DNA of 32,829 bases from JAFGED01 sp964551295 (GTDB lineage Bacteria; Chloroflexota; Anaerolineae; B4-G1), in NCBI GenBank assembly GCA_964551295.1, contig CAZKDJ010000023.1, positions 1-32,829 on the forward strand. Direction: 5' to 3'. Each line of letters starts with the position of its first letter. Within the stretch, counting starts at the first letter, position 1. The notes beneath the pieces were generated by a model. It did not search any database, was not told the origin of the DNA, and worked only from the letters and a program-made list of their open reading frames with translations. Of the stretch, positions 24,138 through 32,829 are shown piece by piece. The position numbers were made by a program, and so were the translations under genes.

Positions 24138-24869
24138 TCAGTGAGTTATCACCCAATCCGCTGGACCAAGCACACAACAGACTGGCTTTAGCCAACCCAC
24201 CTTTTCAAGGCGCTCAGCATACTTGGGCATTAGGCGACGTACTTTGTCTTTATTCTTAATCTCCTCTTTCCGCAGATTCCCTGTCTCAGCCAATATTGTA
24301 GCAACTCGTTCCGTGATCACTACCTTGCGCATTTCTGTGTGGTAGAAGATATCCTCGCCTTCCCAGGCTTCTGAGAAAACAAGAGTGGGTTTAACACTCG
24401 AAACGTCTCCAAATGCCAGCGCTTGCATTTCATCATAGGAAACAGCCGATTCCCCAACTAAACGAGTTTGACCGCACGAGGAGCAGGAGGCACCTTTGCT
24501 GTGGTACTGCCAAGGGCCATCGTACTGACTAGCAATCACAAGATAACAGAGCTCGGGGACTTTGAGTGTCTCAGTGCCTTCAGGATACTGAAGTCGAAAG
24601 TCATCTGTGAACTCCAAAGCTACTCGACGACAATTGTATCCTCCTATATCAGCAGACTCGAACTTTAACAGAAGTCGATCCGAGATAAATAGCTGATCGT
24701 CAGTGCGGTCCGTCACGAGATCACACTCTGGCCAAACGTCCAGAAAAAGCTGAAGCTCTTGATAGTGCATCATCTGGCGGTTACACTGTGGGCAGTGAAT
24801 ACTCGGCGAGACATTACTAAGGTATCCAACTATAGGCATTGCTTCCAGTGTGTATATCTTCGGTAACAT
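24138..24869 (-). CDS. Double-CxxC protein, putative immunity protein of the HNH-type RHS toxin
   Basis: This 243-aa cytoplasmic protein has two CxxC pairs, C26-PQ-C29 and C129-SS-C132, likely binding zinc. The start MLPKIYTLEAMPIVGYLSN has AGGAG 6 nt upstream, so I prefer the ATG at 24869 to a start at 24917 that overlaps the toxin gene. Layout and length resemble the Myxococcus double-CXXCG (Gmx_para_CXXCG/SitI-like) proteins, which as I recall pair with HH-type nuclease lipoproteins. The toxin tip just upstream is of that sort. Its place, 32 nt after the toxin stop, and this pairing support an immunity role. The family match is by memory of the motif spacing, not a search. Confidence 0.6.
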   Translation of the reverse strand: MLPKIYTLEAMPIVGYLSNVSPSIHCPQCNRQMMHYQELQLFLDVWPECDLVTDRTDDQLFISDRLLLKFESADIGGYNCRRVALEFTDDFRLQYPEGTETLKVPELCYLVIASQYDGPWQYHSKGASCSSCGQTRLVGESAVSYDEMQALAFGDVSSVKPTLVFSEAWEGEDIFYHTEMRKVVITERVATILAETGNLRKEEIKNKDKVRRLMPKYAERLEKVGWLKPVCCVLGPADWVITH

Positions 24870-24901
24870 AGAATTCTCCTGTTTAGTTCGTGATTGTCCT
24901 G

Positions 24902-27900
24902 TCAGCCCAAGAACCACAAATATACCAACTCAAGCAAACCATGCTCTACCTCCAGGCTCTGTGCAAACGCCAAAATATCGGCTCGAGTGGCCGCTGGGTT
25001 CATTTGCCAAAACGTTCTCCAAGCCCCATGAATCTGACTGAGATGCAGGTCCGGATGCATCTCAAGTGGAATGCCACGCAAATTGGATGCTGCATTGAGC
25101 TCTTCAGGGGTGAATGTGCCAGGCTGCCTGACCAATGTCTCCAGCGGTACATTATGATGCACTACTATCTCACTATGATGCGCGCGAAGAGCAGGATTGT
25201 CTGCAAAGTATGTGCCTCGGTAATTAACGTTTCTCGCAGCTTCATAGGCAGCCCGAGCTTCGGATGTACCCCCCGGAGGTGGTGTTTCAAGAATACCCTC
25301 CCCGGCTCTTACCATGTCCTCAGTAATCCCCTCAAGAGCCTCGCCCTCAGTATAACCCAACTCATCTGCCACAGTAGTTGTTTCTACTGATGACTCCTCC
25401 TCCTGCTGTGAATACTCCATTAAAGCCTGTAAGCCTGATGGATCAACGGCATTTACCGGATCATTCGCCACACATACATAGCGATTGAGTTCAACCGGAT
25501 CACTGAGTACAACTTCAGCAGTATCGCGGCTCAAGAACCGTCCATCGAGCGGCGCATAATACCGTGCCCGCAGGCTGTACAGGCCGGTCAGCTTATTGAA
25601 CTGCTGTCCCGTGTACAGGTATAAATTAGTTGTGGCACCTTGATGCTCCAACAACGCACCGAAAGCCGTGTATCTATAATGATCGGTGATGCTCCCATCT
25701 GCGTCTGCAAAGGCACGTACACTTCCCTGTCCATCGTGCAGGTAGTAGCTTGTTGTGCCGTTACGCTCCTGCGAGAGCAATTCCGCACCGCCCAGGACGT
25801 AGCTCGCCAGCGGCGTGCCACTTTCATCTGTTTCCAGAACGATGTCGCCATAGAGCGAGGCTTCGTCCCATAGATAGTTGATCACTTGTGTTCCGATGGT
25901 CTGCCTGACCCGCTGCCCGTCTGCGTCATAATCGTAGGCAATGTCCGTGCCGCCGGGCAGCACCACCTCCACGAGCCGGTCTGCTGCGTCCCAGACGTAG
26001 GTAGTGAGATCACTGTCATCAGAGATCTGCACCAGATTGCCTCGCCCATCATAGCTGTACTGCGCCGCCCCGACGCTGGTCAGCTGGTCAAGCTCGTTGT
26101 AGATGTAGGTCGTCGTTTGTCCGTTGACAACCTGGCTCAAGCGGTTGCCCACCGGATCGTACGTGTAGGCGGTCCGCGTAATGACAGTACCACCGCTGTC
26201 GAGGCGTGTTTCTTCAAGGAGCCGATAGGCATCGTCGTACGTCCACTCAACGGAACTACCGTCAGCCTCTGTCACACCCAGGCGATTCCCGGCAGTTCCG
26301 AGGGTATACGTGTAGGAGGCCAAGGTCATGCCGCCCTTGCGCTGCACGATGCCCGTCAATCTGTCCAGTTGGTCGTAGCTGTAGTCGGCGGTGACGCTGT
26401 TGGGATAGCTCAACTGCGCCCGCAACCCGGCGTCGTTGTATGTATATGTGAACGCGCGCCCCTCTGGATCGGTGACTGTGATGAGTTGGTTGGCCGCGTC
26501 GTAGCCATAGGCTATCGCGCCCACTGGCGTGGTCATCGACAAGCGGTTGCCTGCGGCATCGTAGGTGTAGGCGACGGTCCATCCATCTGGTTGGGTGATC
26601 TGAGTGACACGATTGCGGCTGTCATACGCGTAGGTCGTGACGCCGCGCCCGTCGGTCACGGTCTCGCGCAGGCCGACCGCGGTGTAGCCGAAGATCACGA
26701 CCTGGCCGTCGAAATAGTCAACGCGCGTCAGCCGGTCCATGTCGTCGTAGTCGAAGGCATTGAAGTGACCATCGGCAAGCCGATGCTCAACCAGATTCCC
26801 CACCGCGTCGTAGCGGAAGGTCTCGAATGAGTCGTCGGGCCAAATCTTGCGTACTCGACGGCCCAGCGCATCGTACTCAAAACCAGTTCGATGAAGATTG
26901 GCGTCAGTAATGAAGCGCAAGTTGCCAACCGCATCATAGTCGTAACCAATCGTCTGGCTCATCGGATTTGTCACCGACACCAGCCGCCCGACATCATCGT
27001 AGCGATATGTCGCCATCTTGCCCGCCTGGTCGGTACGGCTGATCAAACGGTTGGCCCCATCGTAACTTTGCTGGATGGTCGTGCCGTCAGGGTACGTGAT
27101 CACAGTCAACCGCCCACGCACGTCGTAGGCGAATTCAGTCCGGCGAGCCAGAGAGTCGATCTCGGCGGTGCGATGGCCGTCGGCGTCGTACTCGTAGGTC
27201 ATCGTGCGGCTCAGCGGGGCCGTCACCTGGACTGGGCGGCTGGCGTTGTCGTAGGTGTACACCGTCGTATACCCCAACGGATCTGTTATAGCCACCGTGC
27301 GGCCAGCGGCGTCGTAAGCATAAGAGACCAGGCCTGCGTCAGGTGTCCCATCAGCGTATGTCACCCCAACGAGCTGCCCGGCCAAGTCGTACTGGTAGCG
27401 CGTGACATATCCAGCCCGGTCCTCGTGGGTAAGCACGTTACCTCGCCAGTCGTAGGTGTAGCTTTCGCTTGTGCCTTCGGGATAGTCGACGCGCTCCAAC
27501 CGATTGGCTGCGTCGTACACGTACTCCGTGCGCCTGCCACCCGTATCCACTACCGCCAAAGTTTCAGGAACACTCTCAAAAACTAACTGCATCTCCTGTT
27601 TGACCAGATCAGCGAATCCCTTTCTATTCACCTCGAAACGATCTGTCTCTACTCCATCGCGCGCGAGGACGCTTGTCGCGCCAAGATAGGATTTGCATAA
27701 CTCTTCTTCCTCAGCGGTCAGATATTCGCCTGTAACCTCGACGGCCCTTTCATGAAATCGCTTGACCAGCGCTATGGAAAGGCGGATTCTCTGTTCCTTT
27801 TGGAGCGGTTCCATCACTGCCAGCACACGTAGAATGAATCGCGATTTGATCGCACGCAGAAGCGGAAATCCCTCGTTTACCTCACGCTGACAATCCTCTA

Positions 27901-27955
27901 GTGCCCATCGATAGTACCGCGTCACAAATTCATCAGTTGCCTCTTGGATGTTCAT
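24902..27955 (-). CDS. Chimeric RHS/YD-repeat protein: immunity-like N-terminus, RHS core, HNH-like toxin tip
   Basis: The product has 1017 aa. Residues 1 to about 130 (MNIQEATDEFVTRYYRWALED, TGEYLTAEEEEL) are homologous to the N-terminus of the putative immunity protein encoded immediately upstream, not to an RHS N-terminus. At about VVDTGGRRTEYVYDAANRL the frame enters RHS YD repeats, which run to LYSLRARYYAPLDGRFLSRD and DPSG (about 838). The tip (839-1017) carries HHSEIVVHHNVPLE (926-939), SNLRGIP and HLSQIHGAW (971-979), resembling HH/HNH-superfamily nuclease toxins. There is no signal peptide. The ATG at 27955 overlaps the preceding stop region (TAGTATG), so translation is probably coupled. 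The gene is best read as a recombined, displaced cassette. Export of such a protein is uncertain. Confidence 0.8.
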   Translation of the reverse strand: MNIQEATDEFVTRYYRWALEDCQREVNEGFPLLRAIKSRFILRVLAVMEPLQKEQRIRLSIALVKRFHERAVEVTGEYLTAEEEELCKSYLGATSVLARDGVETDRFEVNRKGFADLVKQEMQLVFESVPETLAVVDTGGRRTEYVYDAANRLERVDYPEGTSESYTYDWRGNVLTHEDRAGYVTRYQYDLAGQLVGVTYADGTPDAGLVSYAYDAAGRTVAITDPLGYTTVYTYDNASRPVQVTAPLSRTMTYEYDADGHRTAEIDSLARRTEFAYDVRGRLTVITYPDGTTIQQSYDGANRLISRTDQAGKMATYRYDDVGRLVSVTNPMSQTIGYDYDAVGNLRFITDANLHRTGFEYDALGRRVRKIWPDDSFETFRYDAVGNLVEHRLADGHFNAFDYDDMDRLTRVDYFDGQVVIFGYTAVGLRETVTDGRGVTTYAYDSRNRVTQITQPDGWTVAYTYDAAGNRLSMTTPVGAIAYGYDAANQLITVTDPEGRAFTYTYNDAGLRAQLSYPNSVTADYSYDQLDRLTGIVQRKGGMTLASYTYTLGTAGNRLGVTEADGSSVEWTYDDAYRLLEETRLDSGGTVITRTAYTYDPVGNRLSQVVNGQTTTYIYNELDQLTSVGAAQYSYDGRGNLVQISDDSDLTTYVWDAADRLVEVVLPGGTDIAYDYDADGQRVRQTIGTQVINYLWDEASLYGDIVLETDESGTPLASYVLGGAELLSQERNGTTSYYLHDGQGSVRAFADADGSITDHYRYTAFGALLEHQGATTNLYLYTGQQFNKLTGLYSLRARYYAPLDGRFLSRDTAEVVLSDPVELNRYVCVANDPVNAVDPSGLQALMEYSQQEEESSVETTTVADELGYTEGEALEGITEDMVRAGEGILETPPPGGTSEARAAYEAARNVNYRGTYFADNPALRAHHSEIVVHHNVPLETLVRQPGTFTPEELNAASNLRGIPLEMHPDLHLSQIHGAWRTFWQMNPAATRADILAFAQSLEVEHGLLELVYLWFLG

Positions 27956-27956
27956 A

Positions 27957-28679
27957 CTAATCGAGAATGAGGCCATCCAACAGATCAAGTACCGCCTGCA
28001 TGAAGTGTGAACAAAGAAGAGCTAGAGTTTCAACAGCTTCAGGTGTATCTGATTCGGTGAGCAAATCCCACGTCGTTTGACTTGAGACACCTAGCCAAGA
28101 TAGAAAAGTTGCCCATTGTGCCAAGTAACAAGAGTGATCCACGGTGCCGATCCTATGATGATAATCTAATTGGTAAAGATGCCTCCCAGCTACATTGACA
28201 TTGGTATGCACATTCCAGTCCCCAATAGAAGCCAAGTACCACCATTCACGCGATCCCCGTACTTTAGAAGGAGATCCCAAGATCATCTGCAATTCTCGGT
28301 TGATCAGAGTAGCAAGTTCTTTCTTATTCAACTTTAAGCATAGAGTCCCTGCTTGTATCCGCCTGTCGATTTCCTGTTCTTCCTTTGTGGGAACAAGTAT
28401 CGAATCGACGTAACGTTGAACTAGCTCGTTTTCCTCAGCAGTTAGATACTCGCCGGTAATCGCAAGTGCTTGAGGATGAAACCGCTTGACCAACGCTGTA
28501 GAGAAACGCATTTGTTCTTCGCGTTGCAGTGATTTCATTGCGGCCATTAGTCGGAGGGATGCTCTTCCTTTGATCCTGCGCAGAAAGGGAAAGTCCTCTT
28601 GTATCTCTCGGCGAAAATCTCCCGATGCCCATCTGTAATATCGCACTGCGAATTCCTCTGTTACTCTATGTACATGCAT
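27957..28679 (-). CDS. Putative immunity protein of the first RHS toxin
   Basis: I do not recognise the family. The 240-aa product starts MHVHRVTEEFAVRYYRWASGD and is largely helical in appearance, with no signal peptide. GGGAGG lies about 10 nt before the ATG, 68 nt after the stop of the first RHS gene. Its first 135 residues are homologous to the N-terminus of the next gene. Its end, TPEAVETLALLCSHFMQAV then LDLLDGLILD, has the same spacing as the end of the HisKA-like protein at 21790-22059. Position directly behind a toxin tip suggests immunity. An alternative is that the shared N-terminal region is a general accessory domain of this RHS family. Base composition looks more AT-rich than the RHS genes. 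Confidence 0.6.
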   Translation of the reverse strand: MHVHRVTEEFAVRYYRWASGDFRREIQEDFPFLRRIKGRASLRLMAAMKSLQREEQMRFSTALVKRFHPQALAITGEYLTAEENELVQRYVDSILVPTKEEQEIDRRIQAGTLCLKLNKKELATLINRELQMILGSPSKVRGSREWWYLASIGDWNVHTNVNVAGRHLYQLDYHHRIGTVDHSCYLAQWATFLSWLGVSSQTTWDLLTESDTPEAVETLALLCSHFMQAVLDLLDGLILD

Positions 28680-28747
28680 ATCTCAACTACCTCCCGCTCT
28701 CAATATGTGCGCTCGTGCAAGTCTCCTCCCTAACTTACTCGGGACTG

Positions 28748-31700
28748 CTAAGCCCCCTGGAGTGCCGCCTGACCAGTATGGTACGTAGGCATCGTGGTGG
28801 CAGCATGGTAGGCTAGCGCCACTGCGAGGAAAACCAGTCCACGAAGGTCAACCGGACAGTACACAATGAGCCCCGCGGTGGGCGGGAACACAAAAGCAAA
28901 AACACCGGCGGTGATGGCTATGGGAGTCGGAGGAACATAGGTTTGCCCAGGGACCCAGTGTCGCCTTTGTGGGTCAAACGTGTTCAGTATGGTCAGATAG
29001 CCTTGCAGTTGAACAAGGCCCGCAGCGGCGGAGAGCACGGGCTTGATCTCATAAACTTGGGGATACTGGAATGGTGGAGAAGCCGAGCCCATCATATCAA
29101 CTAGATCAGGAAACAGTGGATCAAGCGCAACCCCCAGAATGGTACCGATCGCCGGGCCCGAAATACCAAAAGGCACAGTCGCTCGGAAGTGCTCTGCAAT
29201 CTTCCTATGGATTTCCTGCCCAAAAAACAGATTGGAAAAGCAGACAACCATGCCGGTTGGATCACAGTTATTAGCAGGGTCTGAATGAGCGTACGAGTAC
29301 TTGTGCAGTGTCAACGGCTGGTAGATATATCCGTCATAGGAGTCCATTGTCCAAAAGCGCCCGGTAGTAGGGTTCATATAGCGAGCCCGCAGGTAGACCA
29401 ATCCCAGGCTGGGATCGTACGGCTCACTAACGTACGTGTAGACATTGGGCACAGTCCCTGTAGAGTGAATAAGATCCCCGAAGGCATTGTATGTATAGGT
29501 ATTCACGACCTCTCCAGAGGCATTTGTCAAGAACCGCACACTCCTCTGCCCATCGTGCCCATAGAAGATTGCTATCCATTCACCATTGACAAATTGATTC
29601 TGGCTGATGCGGTCACGTCCGTAGACATAGGTGCGCTGCACGACTCCGTCCACAATCTCCTCAACTACCTGCGCATACCCTGTGGGATTGCAATCATCTA
29701 CCAAGTAGGTCGTCGTTACACTTTCGATAGTCATAGATACCCGATTGCCATCGCCGTCGTAGATTATGCTCACATCGCCGCTGTTAAGTTGTGTGAGATG
29801 GTTTGCAAAGTCATATTCGTATGTATTGGCACCCGATCCGACCGTATTGCCGCTAGCGTCGTAGGTATCGCTGGTCAGTCGGTCGTTAGCGTCGTAAGTG
29901 TAAGTTGCCGAAGGCACCGGTGCTATCGTAGAGTTACGGCTGAGACGATTCCCCACTGCATCACATGTGTAATCAATCACACCGTTGTTAGCAGCAATGG
30001 GATCATCTGTAACAGTCTCGCTGGTCAACCGGTAGAGGGCATCGTAGCCATAGTCCACCTTCCGTCCGTCCAGTTCAGCCACCGAAAGGCGATTGCCAGC
30101 AACTCCCAGCACATATTCATAAGAAGACAAGGAGGCACCCATTCTACTGACCATGATACCGGTTAGCCGATTGAGATCGTCGTAGGTGTGGGCGGTTTGT
30201 ACTTGATTCGGATAGACGTAGCCCATCAAGTTACCTGCCGCATCATAGCTGTACGTGGTCGTGCCCGCCGTCAAGCGGTTATCCGTAGCAGTCGCGAGCC
30301 GGTTCAGTGCGTCGTATGCATAGTCTACCGACGTTCCGTTGGGGTTGGAAGAGCGTATTGATGTAAGATTTCCAGCCGCGTTCCAGGTGTAGGTCAACGT
30401 CCCATACGGCGTCTCTTTACTAAGCCGACGGCCAAGCGCATCGTACGTGTAGGCGGTCGTCCCGCTGGCATCTGTCATGCTGGCGCGCCTGCCGGTCGGT
30501 GTGTAAGAGTAGCTGATCGTCGGTTCACCCAGGCTTGGGTCAGGCGACTTTTCAGTCAAGCGATTCATGGTGTCATAAGTGTAGGTTGTCGTCTTGCCGT
30601 TGAAATCGGTCTTGCTGATCAAATTGCCAACTGCATCATAGCGATAAGTCTCCGACATACCAAGAGGTAGCGTGCGTCTCGTGCGCCTACCCATGGAATC
30701 GTACTCAAAGCTTGTGACGTGATCGGCGGCATCCGTGATGTTGAGCAAATTCCCGACCGCATCGTAACGATACGTAGTCGTCTGGCTCAGCGCGTCACGC
30801 ACCGCCAAAAGCTTGCCAACAGCATCGTAAGTGTAATAAGTAGTCTTGTTAGCCTGGTCAGTGCTGCTCAGGAGATGCCCCATCCCGTCAAAGTTTTGCC
30901 GACTTGTCGTACCATCGGGGTACGTGGTCAGAATCAAACGGCCACGGGCGTCGTACGTGTAGTGGGTTTGATGACCGTTAGCATCAGTAACCGAGATGCG
31001 TCGACCGGCATCATCGTAGGCATAGGTGACCGTATGGCTCAACGGGTCGGTCTCGCTTAGCAGATTACCTGCAGCATCATAGCTATACGTTGTGGCACGC
31101 CCCAATGGATCGATCACTCGCGTCAAGCGACCGGTAGCATCGTACTCGTAGCCTATAGTACTGGTCTCTGGCGTTCCTTCAGCGAAGGTTATGCTAACGA
31201 TCTGACCGGCCAAATCGTACCCATAACGACTCACGTGCCCGTTTTGATTCGTTTCTGTGAGCACATTGCCACGCCAATCATAGGTATAGCTCTGGCTTGT
31301 ATCATCTGGATAGGTGATTTGCGTCAGTCGGTTGGCTGCGTCATAGACGTAGCTCGTCCGCCTGCCAGCCGCGTCCACCATCGCCGTTCGATTGCCGTTG
31401 CGGTCATACTCATAGGGGGTAACATACCCTTCTGGATCCGTTTCCGTGAGGAGCCGACCCAAGGCGTCGTAACTGTAATGAGTGGTATTGCTCAACGGGT
31501 CCGTCTTGGTCAACACGCGTCCCAATTGATCGTAGGTATATGCCGCAGTGTTCCCAAGCGGATCGGTCTCGCTCAACTTGTTTCCATAGTCATCGTACGT
31601 GTACGTCGTCATCTCGCCGTTGGCGTCTATCTGTGCCAAAGGATTACCGTGAAGGCCCCATGTGAAACTAGCCATTGTACCCAGGCCGTCACTGATACCG

Positions 31701-32829
31701 GATGGCATATAATGGGCATCGTAGCCAATAGTTGTCACGTTGCCGAGTGCATCCACCGAACTTATAGGCCCACCATACCGGTTGTATTCTGTGAGAGCCG
31801 TTTTGCTCAGTGGGTCGGTTCTCGAGGTTTGATTCCCTTTGCTATCGTACGCGTAACGAATCGTGTACCCCAGCGCGTCGGTTTCTGAAAGCTTGTTGTG
31901 ATTGTTGTCATAAGCGTAGCTCATCGTCCGGCTCAATGGATCCGTCTGAGTAAGGAGGTTACCATAACCATTGTACGTCGAGGTGACGACGCCGCCATCC
32001 GGATTGAGTAAAGTGGTGGTGCTAGTATCCAAATCATAGACGTACTGGAATGTATTACCCACGGCGTCGGTTTCGCTCTTCAACCGTCCGTCTGGGTAAT
32101 ATGTATTTACAGCCATAGTATTGCCACGCGGATCTACTGCACTTAGGAAGAAGTGATCTGGGTTATAGATGTATCTGACGGAGTCTTCCACTCCCGGCAG
32201 TCCCACACCCACCAAATCACCTGCCGAATCGTAGTCATAGCTGTAGGCGTTGCCCGCCCGGTCGCTCATTTCTATGATACGCCCTTGATCGTCACGTACA
32301 AACGAGACGTGCAACCCTCCCACGCTACTGCTGATGCCATCGGGCGTGAATGTCAACACATTGTCGTTCAGGTCCTTGATCGACTGCAGCTTGCCGTCCG
32401 TCCTCATCTCGAACTCGCGCCCGTACGGGTCGGTGTACACGTAGCCGCTGACGCTCTCCTGGTACGGCCCGCCGGGGAAGCAGAACCACTGCCCCCCAGA
32501 AGTGACCACCACCCCACACGCCTTGGGCCTCAGGTTGCCGTACACCCCCGCCTCCGGGATATAGTGCGGGATCGAAAGGAACATCACCGTCCGCGGATGG
32601 AAATAGTACGTCACCCGCCGCCCGTTCGGCATCGTCACCGTCACGTTGTGATCTGGGTCCACCTCCAACTTGGGGTTCCCTATCGCCAGCGACCAGCCGT
32701 GCCCAAAGTCGCCCACCTGGTTCCGCTCCAGGCTGTCGTACGTCCGCCCTACTACGATGGGCAATCCTGCCACTGGCACCGTCAGGTCGGTCACCGTAAA
32801 GCGCACCCGCCCTGGCTTGTACTCTCCCT
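28748..32829 (-). CDS. RHS/YD-repeat polymorphic toxin with PD-(D/E)xK-like nuclease tip, 5' end outside the window
   Basis: This is a large RHS protein whose beta-barrel shell of YD repeats should enclose a C-terminal toxin used against competing cells. The frame is open to the window edge; the GTG at 32806 is internal (VRFTVTDLTVPVAGLP). The region RTYDSLERN and GDFGHGWSLAIGN is the usual entry to the RHS shell. Many YD repeats (YDAAGNLLSETDPL and similar) run to the core end LVYLRARYMNPTTGRFWTMD and CDPTGM (about 1186, counting from 32806). The tip (1187-1352) contains GQEIHRKIAEHF, PDLVD (1233-1237) and YEIKP (1252-1256), a D...ExK arrangement typical of PD-(D/E)xK nucleases. A following hydrophobic stretch (PIAITAGVFAFVFPPTAGL) is unusual. 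Secretion route and N-terminal domains are not visible. Confidence 0.85.
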   Translation of the reverse strand, partial: GEYKPGRVRFTVTDLTVPVAGLPIVVGRTYDSLERNQVGDFGHGWSLAIGNPKLEVDPDHNVTVTMPNGRRVTYYFHPRTVMFLSIPHYIPEAGVYGNLRPKACGVVVTSGGQWFCFPGGPYQESVSGYVYTDPYGREFEMRTDGKLQSIKDLNDNVLTFTPDGISSSVGGLHVSFVRDDQGRIIEMSDRAGNAYSYDYDSAGDLVGVGLPGVEDSVRYIYNPDHFFLSAVDPRGNTMAVNTYYPDGRLKSETDAVGNTFQYVYDLDTSTTTLLNPDGGVVTSTYNGYGNLLTQTDPLSRTMSYAYDNNHNKLSETDALGYTIRYAYDSKGNQTSRTDPLSKTALTEYNRYGGPISSVDALGNVTTIGYDAHYMPSGISDGLGTMASFTWGLHGNPLAQIDANGEMTTYTYDDYGNKLSETDPLGNTAAYTYDQLGRVLTKTDPLSNTTHYSYDALGRLLTETDPEGYVTPYEYDRNGNRTAMVDAAGRRTSYVYDAANRLTQITYPDDTSQSYTYDWRGNVLTETNQNGHVSRYGYDLAGQIVSITFAEGTPETSTIGYEYDATGRLTRVIDPLGRATTYSYDAAGNLLSETDPLSHTVTYAYDDAGRRISVTDANGHQTHYTYDARGRLILTTYPDGTTSRQNFDGMGHLLSSTDQANKTTYYTYDAVGKLLAVRDALSQTTTYRYDAVGNLLNITDAADHVTSFEYDSMGRRTRRTLPLGMSETYRYDAVGNLISKTDFNGKTTTYTYDTMNRLTEKSPDPSLGEPTISYSYTPTGRRASMTDASGTTAYTYDALGRRLSKETPYGTLTYTWNAAGNLTSIRSSNPNGTSVDYAYDALNRLATATDNRLTAGTTTYSYDAAGNLMGYVYPNQVQTAHTYDDLNRLTGIMVSRMGASLSSYEYVLGVAGNRLSVAELDGRKVDYGYDALYRLTSETVTDDPIAANNGVIDYTCDAVGNRLSRNSTIAPVPSATYTYDANDRLTSDTYDASGNTVGSGANTYEYDFANHLTQLNSGDVSIIYDGDGNRVSMTIESVTTTYLVDDCNPTGYAQVVEEIVDGVVQRTYVYGRDRISQNQFVNGEWIAIFYGHDGQRSVRFLTNASGEVVNTYTYNAFGDLIHSTGTVPNVYTYVSEPYDPSLGLVYLRARYMNPTTGRFWTMDSYDGYIYQPLTLHKYSYAHSDPANNCDPTGMVVCFSNLFFGQEIHRKIAEHFRATVPFGISGPAIGTILGVALDPLFPDLVDMMGSASPPFQYPQVYEIKPVLSAAAGLVQLQGYLTILNTFDPQRRHWVPGQTYVPPTPIAITAGVFAFVFPPTAGLIVYCPVDLRGLVFLAVALAYHAATTMPTYHTGQAALQGA

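Noticed and set aside
32325..32519. Small separate minus-strand gene within the first RHS gene
   Set aside because: It is an alternate frame of continuous RHS coding sequence with an Arg-rich product and no start signal.

Overview
The window looks like chromosomal DNA of a fairly GC-rich, free-living bacterium. A Chloroflexota (Anaerolineae-like) origin is my best guess. It rests on very large secreted multi-domain surface proteins, on a secreted protein ending in a CYLPLIRR-type tail that I associate with that phylum, and on at least one promoter placed so close to a start codon that the transcript should be leaderless. This is inference, because no rRNA or other marker gene is present.

Left part (1-5735). 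Three minus-strand genes are read right to left: a secreted von Willebrand factor A (VWA) protein with its own promoter, an RlmD/RumA-type rRNA uracil methyltransferase, and an FGGY-family sugar kinase cut by the window edge. The last two abut stop-to-start. A divergent plus-strand unit begins at 5701: a strong promoter, a 30-codon methionine-rich leader ORF (5736-5828), an intrinsic terminator with a competing antiterminator, and then metG (methionyl-tRNA synthetase). This reads as leader-peptide transcription attenuation of metG and is, to me, the most unusual regulatory structure in the window. The metG gene itself is broken. It keeps the HIGH and zinc regions but loses the KMSKS loop and the anticodon-binding domain, next to a 37-nt near-perfect palindrome.

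Middle (6846-21740). One 4964-codon minus-strand gene encodes a giant secreted or surface protein: signal peptide, DUF11 domains, a DUF2341 plus LamG-like region, a Gly-rich beta-helix-like region with a perfect 684-bp direct repeat, invasin-type Ig repeats, FN3/NEW3-like modules, six cadherin-like (Big_17/VCBS-type) repeats, PKD, a polymer-forming beta-helix, and a C-terminal membrane anchor.

Right part (21790-32829). This is a polymorphic-toxin (RHS/YD-repeat) array, all on the minus strand. A large RHS protein, open at the window edge, ends in a PD-(D/E)xK-like nuclease domain and is followed by a putative immunity gene. Next is a second RHS gene whose N-terminus is homologous to that immunity protein and whose C-terminus is an HNH-like HH nuclease, followed by a double-CxxC putative immunity gene. 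Then comes an orphan RHS 3' cassette with a transmembrane segment, a Pro/Gly linker and a second PD-(D/E)xK-like toxin, followed by its putative immunity gene. The array ends with a small protein resembling an isolated histidine-kinase dimerisation domain. The order matches the classic picture of a full-length toxin gene followed by displaced tip/immunity cassettes, and the immunity-RHS fusion looks like a trace of how such cassettes are swapped.
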